Below, piece by piece: positions 16,335-26,365 of a stretch of 64,000 bases of DNA. The position numbers and the translations under genes were made by a program. This stretch comes from Taibaiella lutea (GTDB lineage Bacteria > Bacteroidota > Bacteroidia > Chitinophagales > Chitinophagaceae). A model generated the notes under the pieces. It was not told the DNA's origin, made no database searches, and worked only from the letters and a program-made list of their open reading frames with translations. The stretch covers positions 399,990 through 463,989 of the forward strand of contig NZ_VWSH01000001.1 of assembly GCF_008629695.1 (NCBI RefSeq), written 5' to 3'. How positions within the stretch are numbered: position 1 is the first letter of the stretch; each line of letters starts with the position of its first letter.

Positions 16335-18611
16335 TTATTTACATTTAACCTGCGCATCCATTACGGCCATAGCAACCATATTGCAAATCTGCCTTACAGA
16401 GCTTCCCAACTGAAGAATATGTACCGGCTTTTTCAGTCCCAGCAAAACAGGCCCGATAACTTCAAACCCGCCTACTTCCATCAATAGATTATAAGCAATA
16501 TTACCTGCTGCAAGATTCGGAAAAATCAAAGTGTTTACTTCTCCGTCTATCAGCGGTGAATTAGGATAGCTGTCTTTTAAAACTTCTTTATTAAAGGCCA
16601 GTGATGCCTGTATTTCGCCATCTACTATTAAACCTGGTTCTTTTTTCTTTACCATTTCATAAGCCTGCGCCACCATTCTTGCTTCGGGTGTGGTACTGCT
16701 TCCGAAATTGGAATAAGAAAGCATCGCTATTCTCGGTTCAATATTGAACTGGCGCACCTCTTTGGCTGTCAATAGTGTAATATCAGCCAGTTCTTCCGCA
16801 GTCGGATTCAGGTTGACTGTAGTGTCTGCCAGGAACAACGGACCCTGCGGACGTAAGATGATATACATACCCGCCACTTTCTTTACGCTTTCTTCCATGC
16901 CGATGATTTCCAGTGCAGGGCGAATAGTGTCGGGATAATTCCTTGTAAGGCCTGATATCAATGCATCAGCTTCTCCGGTTTCTACCATCATGCAACCGAA
17001 GTAATTTCTTTCACGCATGATTTTTTTAGCTTCATACATGTTGAAACCCTTGCGCTGTCTCTTTTCAAAAAACAATTCACCAAAACGGTTGCGTGTTTCC
17101 GTCATATCTTCACTTCTCGGATCAATGATGACGGCATCCTTCAAATCTATTTTATTATCTTTTAAAAGCTGGTTGATCTTGCGTTCATCACCTAAAAGAA
17201 TCGGATGTGCAATACCTTCATCCTTCACTATCTGTGCGGCTTTCAGCACTTTTACATTATCAGCTTCGGCAAATACAACTTTGCGTGGTTCTTTACGAGC
17301 TTTATTGTACAACACCCTTACAATATAATTATCCAGTCCAAGCCTTGCCTGCAATTCGTGGTCATACTTTTCCCAATCAGTAATAGGCTGACGGGCGACG
17401 CCACTTTCCATCGCGGCTTTGGCAACTGCAGGTGCAACAGTAGTCAGCAATCGTGGATCCAATGGTTTGGGAATGATATATTGCGGACCGAAAGAAAGAT
17501 TCTTTTCTCCGTAGGCCAACATAACCATATCAGGAACAGGCTCTTTGGCCATTGCAGCCAATGCCCTTACGGCAGCCATTTTCATGGCTTCGTTAATAGT
17601 AGTGGCACGAACATCCAAAGCGCCTCTGAAGATAAAGGGGAACCCGAGAACATTATTTACCTGATTAGGATAATCTGAACGGCCTGTTGCCATAATGACC
17701 TCCGGACGTGCAGCAATCGCGTCTTCCCAGGTAATTTCAGGATCAGGATTAGCCATCGCAAATACAATCGGTTTATCCGCCATGCTCTTGACCATATCGG
17801 CGTTTAACACACCTGCTTTGCTTAACCCGATAAACACATCAGCATTTACTAATGCTTCTTCCAAAGTATTTAATGGCGTATCAATAATAAATTCCTGCTT
17901 CATTTCATCAAGGCCGGAACGGGAAGTATTGATAATGCCTTTGCTATCGAGCATCAGTATATTGGCTTTGGAAGCGCCCAATTCAATATACAACTTTGCA
18001 CAGGCAATAGCTGCAGCGCCTGCACCATTCACCACTATCCTTACTTCTTCTATTTTCTTATCTACCAGCTCCAATGCATTTATCAATGCCGCAGCAGAGA
18101 TAATAGCCGTACCATGCTGATCGTCGTGCATCACCGGAATCTTCAATTCTGCTTTGAGCCTTTTTTCGATTTCAAAACATTCCGGCGCTTTGATATCTTC
18201 GAGGTTAATGCCGCCGAAAGTAGGCTCCAAAGCCTTTACAACAGTGATAAATTCCTCTACGCCTTTTGCATTCAGCTCGATGTCAAACACGTCGATGTCG
18301 GCAAATATTTTAAAAAGCACACCCTTTCCTTCCATTACAGGTTTCCCTGCCTCGGGTCCTATATCTCCCAGGCCCAAAACTGCGGTGCCATTGCTGATAA
18401 CTGCTACCAGGTTGCCTTTGGCTGTATATTTATAAACATCTTCAGGATTGTCTTTGATAGCTAAACATGGTTCTGCAACGCCAGGAGAATAGGCTAAGGA
18501 TAAATCACGCTGTGTTTTTGTATTTTTTGTAGGAACAACTTTTATTTTTCCCGGACGTCCCTGACTGTGGTAATCAAGTGCGTCTTGCTTATTAATCTTT
18601 CTGTTATTCAT
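16335..18611 (-). CDS. maeB: NADP-dependent malic enzyme with phosphotransacetylase-like C-terminal domain
   Basis: About 758 residues. The N-terminal half (1-430) is malic enzyme: [15 protein letters not shown] (malate site), [15 protein letters not shown], the metal-binding region [27 protein letters not shown], and a Rossmann segment [15 protein letters not shown] for NADP. The C-terminal half (430-758) is homologous to phosphate acetyltransferase ([15 protein letters not shown] to the final VMDAQVKCK) and usually acts as a regulatory or oligomerising domain sensing acetyl-CoA. An upstream TTG at 18618-18620 is in frame, but I prefer the ATG at 18611 ([15 protein letters not shown]). It converts malate to pyruvate with NADPH. 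A TAAATTTG box overlaps 18618-18625. Confidence 0.95.
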   Translation of the reverse strand: MNNRKINKQDALDYHSQGRPGKIKVVPTKNTKTQRDLSLAYSPGVAEPCLAIKDNPEDVYKYTAKGNLVAVISNGTAVLGLGDIGPEAGKPVMEGKGVLFKIFADIDVFDIELNAKGVEEFITVVKALEPTFGGINLEDIKAPECFEIEKRLKAELKIPVMHDDQHGTAIISAAALINALELVDKKIEEVRIVVNGAGAAAIACAKLYIELGASKANILMLDSKGIINTSRSGLDEMKQEFIIDTPLNTLEEALVNADVFIGLSKAGVLNADMVKSMADKPIVFAMANPDPEITWEDAIAARPEVIMATGRSDYPNQVNNVLGFPFIFRGALDVRATTINEAMKMAAVRALAAMAKEPVPDMVMLAYGEKNLSFGPQYIIPKPLDPRLLTTVAPAVAKAAMESGVARQPITDWEKYDHELQARLGLDNYIVRVLYNKARKEPRKVVFAEADNVKVLKAAQIVKDEGIAHPILLGDERKINQLLKDNKIDLKDAVIIDPRSEDMTETRNRFGELFFEKRQRKGFNMYEAKKIMRERNYFGCMMVETGEADALISGLTRNYPDTIRPALEIIGMEESVKKVAGMYIILRPQGPLFLADTTVNLNPTAEELADITLLTAKEVRQFNIEPRIAMLSYSNFGSSTTPEARMVAQAYEMVKKKEPGLIVDGEIQASLAFNKEVLKDSYPNSPLIDGEVNTLIFPNLAAGNIAYNLLMEVGGFEVIGPVLLGLKKPVHILQLGSSVRQICNMVAMAVMDAQVKCK

Positions 18612-18726
18612 AGTTGACAAATTTAATCATTTAGCTGACATGGAGCGGCAAAATGATTCTGCAAATTTTGAAGCTTTTACTACACCGAATCTACCTGAAA
18701 GAATGCTTTCAAAGGATTGAATTTTA

Positions 18727-19410
18727 TTAAATTAAATCAAACGCCAGCGCAAATTTATTCAATTGATAGTTTGAAGTAATGTTCAGCTTTTTTCGTAGGT
18801 TTTTACGATGTGTCTCTACCGTATGTGAAGATATTACAAGCTCCCGGGCAATTTCCTTTGCAGATTTTGAAAGCGCAAGCAGCCTTAAAATTTCTTTTTC
18901 CCGGACAGTGAGGTTGAGGAACAATTTTCTGTTTTTACGGAAGAAAATATATTCTTCCAATAAGCGTTCCAGTTTGGAATTGACATGCTGCTCTGCATCA
19001 ACAGGTAATGAAATGGTAATACTCAAAAGCGGGTTTCCGTCAGGGCTTTGCATCAGAATTTTTGAAGTGCTGAAATGCCAGGACCATGGCATGGTTTCAT
19101 CCCTCCTTACCTGCTGAAAATAAGAAACGGATTCATTTAGCTTATTTCCGTCAAACAATGCTTTTACCTTTGGCAAATAATCATCCAGATCTTCCTTATT
19201 GAAATAATTATAATAAACGGGTCCTGACATTTTAATTTCATCTAATGTGCGACCCAGGTATGCCTGTCCTCTTTTTGAAATATACTGAACAGAAAGGTCT
19301 TCAATTAAATGGATAATCACCACACCGGGAATATCATCAGCTATACCGTCTATTTCATTTATCTTCTGTATAATCATGCTCCTGACCTTTTCAGGTAAGC
19401 TTTTCATCAT
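18727..19410 (-). CDS. PAS-LuxR type transcriptional regulator
   Basis: About 227 residues. The N-terminal ~150 residues look like a PAS sensor fold (IEDLSVQYISKRGQAYLGRTLDEI, then SYFQQVRRDETMPWSWHFSTSKIL). The C-terminal 65 residues are a LuxR/GerE helix-turn-helix: LTVREKEILRLLALSKSAKEIA, then ELVISSHTVETHRKNL with the recognition helix, ending NITSNYQLNKFA. Start set at ATG 19410 rather than the in-frame TTG six bases upstream. This organisation is common in Bacteroidota single-protein regulators. No receiver domain, so the input is probably a small ligand or a protein contact; target genes unknown. Confidence 0.88.
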   Translation of the reverse strand: MMKSLPEKVRSMIIQKINEIDGIADDIPGVVIIHLIEDLSVQYISKRGQAYLGRTLDEIKMSGPVYYNYFNKEDLDDYLPKVKALFDGNKLNESVSYFQQVRRDETMPWSWHFSTSKILMQSPDGNPLLSITISLPVDAEQHVNSKLERLLEEYIFFRKNRKLFLNLTVREKEILRLLALSKSAKEIARELVISSHTVETHRKNLRKKLNITSNYQLNKFALAFDLI

Positions 19411-19613
19411 CGTCAATTGCTACCGGTATTGATTTGTTGGTTAAATATTTATTCAAATGAGATATTTTATCAATATTCATTTTACTACAAATATACCTTG
19501 ATACGGGTATATAAGCAACACTTCCGTTCATCTATCTTTGTTATTGTTTGAAAGCCCCTTTGAACCATCCCTGATCATCAATGCAAAGGTTTTTTCTTTT
19601 GCTTTAAAAAGAG

Positions 19614-19650
19614 AAACGCTGACAAGGAATCAACCTTTGTCAGCGTATTA
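19614..19650 (-). terminator. Terminator of the ABC-F gene
   Basis: Inverted repeat ACGCTGACAAGG / CCTTTGTCAGCGT with one bulge and a short loop. On the minus strand it is followed by T-rich sequence (TTTCTCTTTTT). Lies about 60 bp beyond the stop of the 19708-21645 gene. Confidence 0.7.
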
Positions 19651-19707
19651 GTTTTATAAACAATCTGCCTTTACAGGTTCAGATTTCCATTCAACATTCA
19701 ACCATTT

Positions 19708-21645
19708 TTAAGCCTCCAGCTCAATCATTTTTTCAAAAACAGTATCATACTCTTTCTGAACTTTTTCCAGATGGCTCACACAAAGCTTGTATTCAGCTTC
19801 TGTTTTCTGAAACTTTTCTTTGTCGGCATAAATTTCAGGATTACCCATATCCTGTTCCAGCTTTGCTTTCGCAGCTTCGGCTTTACCTAATTCCACCTCA
19901 ATCTTTTCAAATGCCTTTTGCTGCTTTTGAAGTTCCTTCTTCTTGTCGTTCTGCTCTTTACTGTCAACAGGTTTCACTTCTTTCTTCACTTCCGCCACTT
20001 TCTTTGGTTCCTGCTTGGCAATACCTAATTGTTTCAGACGTTCCGCTTTTTCTTCTTTCCAATCGTGCCATTCATCATAGGTTCCCGGGAAGGCATTTAC
20101 TTTACCATCTTCTATTTCCCAGTATTTATTTGCTGTACGGCTGACAAAGTAACGATCATGCGAAATAAGGATATAAGTGCCCTGGTATTTATTCAATGCT
20201 TCAATCAGTAATTCCACCGATTGAATATCAAGGTGGTTGGTAGGCTCATCGAGCAACAGGAAATTAGCTTTACCTGCAATAACTTTTGCAAGTGCAACAC
20301 GGGCTTTTTCACCACCTGACAATACTTTTATTTTCTTGAAAACATCATCGCCTGCAAATAAGAAGCAACCTAATAGCTGACGTAATTCCAGCTCGGTCTT
20401 ACCACTGCCGCAATTCTTCATTTCTTCCAGCAAAGTATTTTCCAGATGCAAGGATTCGAGTTGGTGTTGTGCATAGAAGCTTGCCTTAACATTATGCCAG
20501 CCGCTACGTTCGCCTTCAAATGATTCCATATCCGCTATGATACGCATCAGTGTTGACTTTCCTTTACCGTTTGCTCCGACTAATGCAATTTTATCGCCAC
20601 GGTCAATTTCAGCATTCGCATGTTTCAATATATTTACATCGCCATAGCTTTTGGAAACATTCTTTAAATCAACAATAATCTTACCAGGCTGCTTTTCTAC
20701 ATCAAAACTGATATTCATCCTCGGTCCTGAACCTCCGGGCATTTCAATACGTTCAATCTTATCCAGTTTCTTTACAAGGCTTTGTGCCTGTTTCGCTTTA
20801 CTGGCCTTGGCTTTAAAACGTTCTATAAAACGTTCCTGCTGATCAATATATTTCTGCTGATTCTCATACTCACGTTCCAGAAACTCCATACGTGTGGCCT
20901 TCTCCACTTCGTAAAAGGAATAATTACCGCTATAGCTGATAAGGTCTTGCTGGAATAGCTCTACAATGCGCGTCACCATTCTGTCCAGAAAATAACGATC
21001 ATGCGAAACAATAATAACGGTGCCCGGATAGCTGGTAAGATAGCGTTCCAACCATTCAATGGACGGTAGATCCAGGTGGTTGGTAGGTTCATCCAGCATA
21101 AGGATATCTGGCTGTTGCAACATTAATTTTGCAAGCAGTACACGCATTCTCCATCCACCGCTAAAATTATTATAGGGTCTTTGTAAATCTTTTGTCGAGA
21201 AACCTAAGCCTTCCAGAACTTCAGCAGTACGATGTTCCATTTCGTAGCCGCCTGCCATTTCAAAATCATGCAAAGCCTCAGAGTAAGCCAATAGCAAATC
21301 TTCGTCATCGCCATTGGTTTCCAGATCCTTCATAATGCTTTCCATAGTTTTTTCAATGGCAACTGCTTTTTCAAAAGCAGTCATACCAACAGAAAGAATG
21401 GAGTTATCTGTAGAAAAGCTCAATAGATCCTGGTTAAAGAATCCGATTGTGGTATCATTGGCACGTTGGATATTGCCGCCGTCAATCGAATATTCACCCA
21501 TTATCAAACGCAGCAAAGTAGATTTGCCTGCGCCGTTGGGCCCAATCAATCCAATGCGTTCGTTCTCTCCTATCTGCCAGTTTGCTTCGGTAAGCATAGG
21601 CCGTGCGCCGAAGGAAAATGAGACATTATTTAATGCTAATAACAT
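19708..21645 (-). CDS. ABC-F family ATPase (ribosome-associated type)
   Basis: 645 residues, two ABC modules and no membrane segments. Module 1: Walker A GPNGAGKST (35-43), signature FSGGWRMR, Walker B DILMLDEPTNHLD. An ABC-F linker rich in charged helices follows (about 225-310, EYENQQKYIDQQERFIERFKA pattern). Module 2: GANGKGKST (about 354), signature LSGGEKAR, LLLDEPTNHLD. A charged C-terminal coiled coil (about 545-645) resembles the Uup/YheS extension. ABC-F proteins act at the ribosomal E site or on branched DNA. Which subgroup this is cannot be fixed by eye, and a role in antibiotic protection is not implied. Confidence 0.93.
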   Translation of the reverse strand: MLLALNNVSFSFGARPMLTEANWQIGENERIGLIGPNGAGKSTLLRLIMGEYSIDGGNIQRANDTTIGFFNQDLLSFSTDNSILSVGMTAFEKAVAIEKTMESIMKDLETNGDDEDLLLAYSEALHDFEMAGGYEMEHRTAEVLEGLGFSTKDLQRPYNNFSGGWRMRVLLAKLMLQQPDILMLDEPTNHLDLPSIEWLERYLTSYPGTVIIVSHDRYFLDRMVTRIVELFQQDLISYSGNYSFYEVEKATRMEFLEREYENQQKYIDQQERFIERFKAKASKAKQAQSLVKKLDKIERIEMPGGSGPRMNISFDVEKQPGKIIVDLKNVSKSYGDVNILKHANAEIDRGDKIALVGANGKGKSTLMRIIADMESFEGERSGWHNVKASFYAQHQLESLHLENTLLEEMKNCGSGKTELELRQLLGCFLFAGDDVFKKIKVLSGGEKARVALAKVIAGKANFLLLDEPTNHLDIQSVELLIEALNKYQGTYILISHDRYFVSRTANKYWEIEDGKVNAFPGTYDEWHDWKEEKAERLKQLGIAKQEPKKVAEVKKEVKPVDSKEQNDKKKELQKQQKAFEKIEVELGKAEAAKAKLEQDMGNPEIYADKEKFQKTEAEYKLCVSHLEKVQKEYDTVFEKMIELEA

Positions 21646-22072
21646 ATATATGCTAATGGCATCAGAAGATGCCTGTTTTTTTATTTGAGGTGCGAAATTA
21701 AGCTATTTATACGGAGCGGAGCTAAAAAACGGGAACATTGTTTGCCGCAACTAAGCCTTTTTATTAATCTTTCAGCTATAAGGAACCGGATTTGCAGCAG
21801 CTGAAGAAATTATCAAAAGCTGCAGAACTTCCGGGTTCTCCATTTCATATTACAGGTTGATTTCACAAGCATCTTCCGGCTATATAACACAATATATGTT
21901 TAAGCCTGTAATGGAAAGATTATGACTTCTTTATTTTACGGTTAATATGACAATAATTTTAAAATCAGGTGATTATACCTATTATAATCACAAGCGGACA
22001 TTTTAATTTTGACCTCAGATTATTACTAACACCGATAAAGTTATATCTATCTGCAAACTTAATTTTTTTATC
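21646..22072. other. Intergenic region without recognisable feature
   Basis: 427 bp between the divergent ABC-F and small HTH-like genes. AT-rich with no long open frame, no clear hairpin and no period-21 structure. Both promoters must lie here, but I do not see a full TTTG / TAnnTTTG pair. Confidence 0.5.
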
Positions 22073-22273
22073 ATGAGAAAATTACTGAAACCTAATGCTA
22101 TATCGCCGGAAGTCATAGAAGCTGTTAAAAAAGACAGGATGTCACATGCTTTAAATGAATTGGTGTTCAAGTACAATATATCTTATCAGAACATTTCTAT
22201 GATATGTAAAGGTATTGACAGGCAAAAAACAGTGATAAATTACAGACAGGAAAACATATATAGTCAGGGCTGA
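22073..22273 (+). CDS. Small HTH-like protein, copy 1 of a tandem pair
   Basis: 66 residues. Residues 8-48 can be aligned without gaps to the next small gene: the pattern is A/P-x-x-I/L-x-P/A-E-V-I-E-x-(V/I)-K-K-D-R, then DEL/NEL-V/M-F-K-Y-N-(I/V)-S, then N-I-S-x-I-C-K-G-I. The FKYN(I/V)S..NIS.ICKGI stretch reads like a helix-turn-helix (turn at YNIS, recognition helix NISMICKG). The likely role is a small DNA-binding regulator, but no family could be named. Ends at a TGA after a short polar tail (NYRQENIYSQG) not shared with its neighbour. Confidence 0.65.
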   Translation: MRKLLKPNAISPEVIEAVKKDRMSHALNELVFKYNISYQNISMICKGIDRQKTVINYRQENIYSQG

Positions 22274-22375
22274 ATCTCTTTTCCTGTTTGCAAACTCAGG
22301 TTATCGTTCTACCCTGTGAAGCAAACTATTCAGTGACCAGATTGTTATTAGCAGTATCTAACTGTACTATGGTCA

Positions 22376-22546
22376 ATGAAACATTTAAAGCTTGAGTCCC
22401 TGCCGGCTGAGGTTATTGAATCCATAAAAAAAGACAGAAAGACGCTATCAATTGATGAACTTATGTTTAAGTATAATGTGTCTTCTGCCAATATCTCAAA
22501 AATCTGCAAAGGAATAGTAAGACAACGAAAAAAAAGGACTCATTAA
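22376..22546 (+). CDS. Small HTH-like protein, copy 2 of a tandem pair
   Basis: 56 residues, ATG at 22376, TAA at 22544-22546. It starts MKHLKLESLPAEVIESIKKD and ends in a basic tail RQRKKRTH, which would suit DNA contact. The central DELMFKYNVSSANISKICKGI is the counterpart of copy 1. The two genes are 102 bp apart in the same orientation, so tandem duplication and divergence is the simplest history. A strong terminator follows immediately (22548-22584), which supports a real transcription unit. Function not known. Confidence 0.65.
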   Translation: MKHLKLESLPAEVIESIKKDRKTLSIDELMFKYNVSSANISKICKGIVRQRKKRTH

Positions 22547-22547
22547 A

Positions 22548-22584
22548 ACAATAAACACCCGGCTTATGGCCGGGTGTTTATTGT
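22548..22584 (+). terminator. Strong hairpin after the small HTH-like gene
   Basis: Perfect 15-bp inverted repeat ACAATAAACACCCGG / CCGGGTGTTTATTGT with a CTTATGG loop, starting one base after the stop codon of the preceding gene. Confidence 0.85.
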
Positions 22585-22718
22585 TACTAAAGCAACATCC
22601 TGTAGTGCAGTAATACGCAGGAAATCCAAATGTTCTGTAAATATCCGGAACAGGTGAACCAAAACATAACGTTATTGTTACTATATCATCAAAGAATATT
22701 AACCAAACAAAATACGTT

Positions 22719-23003
22719 ATGAAAAAGCTCCTCATTGCCTTAATGGCTTTTATATTTATGGCCCCTGTCTCTTTTGGACAACAAACTACAACAACAAAGA
22801 AAAAGACCAGAGCCAAAACACATACCACTGCGCGCAGAACAAAAAAGCAGCCGGTAAAACCTGCTGATACCAGTACCAGCGCTGCAATGAGAACACCCAA
22901 ATCGGGCATGTTAACTAATGGAGCCGGTAAGACTGCTAAAATACAAACCACTACAAAGGAAAAAACCGACAACCTGAATGATATGGATGAATCAAGGAAT
23001 TAG
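22719..23003 (+). CDS. Small secreted Lys/Thr-rich protein
   Basis: 94 residues. The signal peptide (1-21, ALMAFIFMAPVSFGQ) is clear; the mature protein is basic and low-complexity (QQTTTTKKKTRAKTHTTARR, then further K, T and P, then a more acidic C-terminus NDMDESRN). Such short, disordered, exported cationic proteins are common in this phylum and are not assigned a function. Followed by a hairpin terminator. Confidence 0.65.
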   Translation: MKKLLIALMAFIFMAPVSFGQQTTTTKKKTRAKTHTTARRTKKQPVKPADTSTSAAMRTPKSGMLTNGAGKTAKIQTTTKEKTDNLNDMDESRN

Positions 23004-23042
23004 TCCTTTTTATGTTAATTCTACAGTTCATGTCAAAATATG

Positions 23043-23100
23043 AGGCATCCTGATTGCTCTTTTTACATTGCAACCGGGATGCTTCTTTTCTTTACATAGC
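23043..23100 (+). terminator. Terminator after the Lys/Thr-rich protein gene
   Basis: AGGCATCCTGATTGC pairs with GCAACCGGGATGCTT, allowing two G-U pairs and one mismatch, with a T-rich loop. TTCTTTTCTTT follows on the plus strand. Confidence 0.65.
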
Positions 23101-23117
23101 AGACACCAGACGTGTTT

Positions 23118-23501
23118 CTATTTTCCCATACTGCTTTGATAAAGACCAAATACATTGCCGGCCGGATCGCTGAACTTTGCGGTCTTTTCTTTTGATTGCA
23201 TATCAACTGAAATGATATTGCCGCCATACCGTGTAATTAAGTCAATTGTAGCAGGAATGTTTTCTACCATAATGGAAATAAGCATGCTGCCTTTTTCCGT
23301 AGCGGGTTTGAGATGGGTAAGCCATGTGCCGCTCACCTCTCCTACTCCATCATTGAAAGCAACGCTGCCGTCATCTCTGCGTCTGATTTCCCAACCGAAA
23401 ACAGCTTCATAAAAATCTGCCGATACATTGACATCAAGAGACGGCATTTCTATATAACATATTTTACCGTTGCCGTAAGTAGGATGTTTGTTATCATTCA
23501 T
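23118..23501 (-). CDS. VOC (glyoxalase-like) family protein
   Basis: 127 residues, one bleomycin-resistance/glyoxalase fold. Typical features: GKICYIEMPSLDVNVSADFYEAVFGWEI at the N-terminus, GSMLISIMVENIPATIDLITRYGG in the middle, and the C-terminal KFSDPAGNVFGLYQS. Metal-binding side chains (E/H at strand ends) are partly present, so either an enzyme or a binding protein is possible. Starts 15 bp after the stop of the upstream alpha/beta-hydrolase gene, so the two form an operon. Confidence 0.85.
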   Translation of the reverse strand: MNDNKHPTYGNGKICYIEMPSLDVNVSADFYEAVFGWEIRRRDDGSVAFNDGVGEVSGTWLTHLKPATEKGSMLISIMVENIPATIDLITRYGGNIISVDMQSKEKTAKFSDPAGNVFGLYQSSMGK

Positions 23502-23516
23502 TGTCTGATATTTTTT

Positions 23517-24302
23517 TCAGGCTTTATCAAGAAAGGTTTCAATTAATGGTGCAGCATTGAATGCTGGCAATTTACCGTCATCCACTGATTCTATGGCTCC
23601 TAAATAAGTGCCATGTCCACCGGGGAATACCGCTAATTCACTATAGGAAATATTGCGACATATTTCAACGGCATGTTCCAGGCTTCCGACATCTTGATTA
23701 CCATTGATAACGAGTGTTGGCATTGCAATAGATTGCATTTGTTCATCGGTCCAGCCTTTAAAGTTTTTCATCCGCTGCACATCCCTGTTAAACATATTCA
23801 GCAACCCCGCTTCGTCATTATTTGCTTTTAAATAACCTTCTTTTAAAACCTGTGGCAGCTGTTCCACTGTTACGCCGTCAAAGCCATTCCAAAACTGCGG
23901 ATGAACAGCGCTTCTTTTATAAAATATGGAAGCCAATATCATTTTTCGGATCAGATGCGGATGGCGAAGCGCCATAGCTATCATGGTTTGCCCTCCGTTG
24001 CTGAAGCCTAAAAAGTCGGCATGTTCTATTTTAAGATGATGTAAAAGCGCGGCAACATCATATGCATCCTGTTCAAATGACAAACCTGTATCACGGTCAT
24101 TAGTATGTCCGTGTGCCTGTAATTCCATTGCTATTACTTGCCTGTTCTTTGCAAGCAGCGGAATAATCCTGCCAAAGGTCGTTTCGATGGTTGATCCGCC
24201 GCCATGAATCAGCACAAGAGGCTTGCCTTGTCCATGAATTTCATAGTACATATTCAGTCCGTTGATTGCGGCATAGCTGCTTTTGAAATGGTTTTCCGTC
24301 AT
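23517..24302 (-). CDS. Alpha/beta hydrolase
   Basis: 261 residues, cytoplasmic (no signal). Oxyanion motif HGGGS (about 34-38), nucleophile elbow GFSNGG (about 99-104), acid in the VINGNQDVGSLEHA segment (about 205-218), and the catalytic His in PGGHGTYLG (about 232-240). Substrate unknown; the arrangement resembles haloalkane-dehalogenase/proline-iminopeptidase relatives. First gene of a two-gene operon with the VOC gene. Confidence 0.87.
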   Translation of the reverse strand: MTENHFKSSYAAINGLNMYYEIHGQGKPLVLIHGGGSTIETTFGRIIPLLAKNRQVIAMELQAHGHTNDRDTGLSFEQDAYDVAALLHHLKIEHADFLGFSNGGQTMIAMALRHPHLIRKMILASIFYKRSAVHPQFWNGFDGVTVEQLPQVLKEGYLKANNDEAGLLNMFNRDVQRMKNFKGWTDEQMQSIAMPTLVINGNQDVGSLEHAVEICRNISYSELAVFPGGHGTYLGAIESVDDGKLPAFNAAPLIETFLDKA

Positions 24303-24432
24303 TGCTGGTTATTGTTATTGGGTTCAGGCAAATAAAATTACAGCATAATCCGATATTGTTATTCTTCTTTTTGATTAACCTTTTTTAACCTTATTTGGGG
24401 CATTGTTAACCCATGCATGCTTGTTGCCGGAT

Positions 24433-24440
24433 TACTTTTG
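24433..24440 (+). promoter_or_regulatory. Possible -7 box for the protease gene
   Basis: TACTTTTG fits TAnnTTTG and lies 54 bp upstream of the ATG at 24495. The nearest TTG upstream gives 27-bp spacing, so the -33 part is not convincing. Confidence 0.35.
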
Positions 24441-24494
24441 AACTATGCAAACCCGATACAGGTTTGTTATTATTCATAAGATAAAATTAAACTA

Positions 24495-26312
24495 ATGAAA
24501 AGATTGTCGTTAACCGCGTCGTTGTTTATATCGGCATCATTAAGCTTTGCCCAGATAAGCAGCGGTGGATTTCCTTTAAGCATCAAAGAAAAACTAAATC
24601 CGGTACAGGCTGCCATACATAGCTATGAAGTGCCTGACTGGCAAAAAGCAATACGTGAAAACAAACTAAAAGCAGACAAAGGACTGGTAACGCCTTATGT
24701 CATCGGTCTTTTTACAAATACAGATATCGGCTTTCCGGAATCAGGAAGCTTCACTTATTTGCCTGACGGCAAAAAAATATGGAAGGCTGACATTAATATT
24801 GATGGCGCTCCCGGCATTGGTTTATACTATGACAGGTTTCACCTGCCTGAAGGCGTAAAATATTATATCAGCAATGAGAGCGGCAAACAGGTTCTGGGCG
24901 CTTACACCAAAGCTAATAACCAGGACGGTGCATTTGCCAATGAAGCTATACAAGGGCATATTGCACATCTGGAGCTGGATATTGATGCGGATGTGGCAAT
25001 GGATGATATTAACTTGCATATTGAAAAAGCGTTGGTATATTATGCTTCGATTGACTATTTAAGCCGGTATGAAAACACAGCAGCAAAGCCTACTGACGGC
25101 GACCCGGACCCTTATAATCTGGAAGGACACAGCTCTACATGCGAAATCAATGCAACCTGCCCACAAGGAGCAAACTATGCCATACAACGCAAAGCTACTG
25201 TCCAGCTTATCATTCCTTTAGATTCGTCGGGACAAGCCGGTGTTTGTTCCGGAGCGCTTATTAATAATACAGGCAATACGCCTGCAAGTTGCACGCCTTA
25301 CATACTCACGGCCACACACTGCGATTTGGCCAACAATAGCAATGTCGATGCTATTCCATTCAGATATATGCTGATTCGTTTCAATTTTGAAAAGGAATCC
25401 TGTAACAGTACTGTTCCGGCAACTGTCAGTACTTTGAATGGCGTTAACCTTGTAGCACGTGCCAATTATGTAAATGGCGCGGAGCCTCATATAAATGGCG
25501 ACTTTATGTTGCTGAAGCCTAAAGCAGCAATTCCTGATTCCTGGGATGCTTATCTAAACGGATGGAACCGTTCGGCCACAATGCCTGCGCACCTTAACCC
25601 GCCTCAGAAATATATCGGTTTTCACCATGCCGCTGCTGACATTAAAAAACTGTACACAGATCAGGACATAGATCCTGATGGAGAGGCCGGTGGTTCTGAT
25701 GGGCCCGGCACACATTGGGCAATTACTTCCATAGATACGGGAGGCATTGAACAAGGTTCGTCAGGTTCTTCTTTGTTTGACAAAGACGGTTATACTATCG
25801 GCATTGCTTCTGTAGCAGGCGATCCCGACAACAATTGTGCCATCAACTCAAAAGGCGGCCAGGCTTTTTATATGAAGTATGCCGCTTTCAGCAAAATAAG
25901 CTATGACTGGGATTACAGCATAGATGGCGATTCGGCTTACCGTAAATTAAAACCCTGGCTCGACCCGGTCAACACAGGTGCGATAACACTGAATCCGGTG
26001 AAGGCCAACTGTAATGTACCGGCAACAGGAGTCACGCAGGCTAAAGGAAAAGATTTAAACGGAAGCATTAATATCTATCCTAATCCAAATACAACGGGCA
26101 TAGTAAACATTGCATTTAATTTTGCAGAGCAACGGAATATTCAACTGGAGATTTATAGTATAACGGGTACTTTGCTTAAGAAGATACAACTAAGCCATGT
26201 AGCAAAAGATAATTATTTCATTGATCTCAGCGCTTTCAGCAATGGTATGTATCTTTTAAAATTCAGTGACGGCAATACATCCGACACACAAAAGATTATG
26301 TTGAACCGCTAA
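24495..26312 (+). CDS. Secreted trypsin-like serine endopeptidase with T9SS sorting domain
   Basis: 605 residues. Signal peptide 1-20 (SASLSFAQ). A pro-region precedes a trypsin-fold domain with a lysyl-endopeptidase-like pattern: catalytic His in LTATHC (about 272), Asp in NGDFMLLK (about 335), Ser in QGSSGSSLF (about 421), plus several Cys for disulfides. The last ~85 residues from YPNPNTTGIVN form the T9SS domain ending KIMLNR. It should be secreted and surface-attached or released. The sequence does not establish a Lys preference. Confidence 0.85.
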   Translation: MKRLSLTASLFISASLSFAQISSGGFPLSIKEKLNPVQAAIHSYEVPDWQKAIRENKLKADKGLVTPYVIGLFTNTDIGFPESGSFTYLPDGKKIWKADINIDGAPGIGLYYDRFHLPEGVKYYISNESGKQVLGAYTKANNQDGAFANEAIQGHIAHLELDIDADVAMDDINLHIEKALVYYASIDYLSRYENTAAKPTDGDPDPYNLEGHSSTCEINATCPQGANYAIQRKATVQLIIPLDSSGQAGVCSGALINNTGNTPASCTPYILTATHCDLANNSNVDAIPFRYMLIRFNFEKESCNSTVPATVSTLNGVNLVARANYVNGAEPHINGDFMLLKPKAAIPDSWDAYLNGWNRSATMPAHLNPPQKYIGFHHAAADIKKLYTDQDIDPDGEAGGSDGPGTHWAITSIDTGGIEQGSSGSSLFDKDGYTIGIASVAGDPDNNCAINSKGGQAFYMKYAAFSKISYDWDYSIDGDSAYRKLKPWLDPVNTGAITLNPVKANCNVPATGVTQAKGKDLNGSINIYPNPNTTGIVNIAFNFAEQRNIQLEIYSITGTLLKKIQLSHVAKDNYFIDLSAFSNGMYLLKFSDGNTSDTQKIMLNR

Positions 26313-26332
26313 AAGACAGATATTTATAAGCA

Positions 26333-26365
26333 ATTAAAGGGCTGGCATTAATGTCGCCCTTTAAT
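26333..26365. terminator. Bidirectional hairpin between convergent genes
   Basis: ATTAAAGGGC (26333-26342) pairs with GCCCTTTAAT (26356-26365) around a 13-base loop. It lies between the protease stop and the stop of the convergent 26361-27140 gene and overlaps the end of the latter. Confidence 0.6.

Noticed and set aside
19708-21645. Antibiotic-resistance ABC-F
   Set aside because: Housekeeping-like context and C-terminal coiled coil; subgroup cannot be fixed from sequence by eye.
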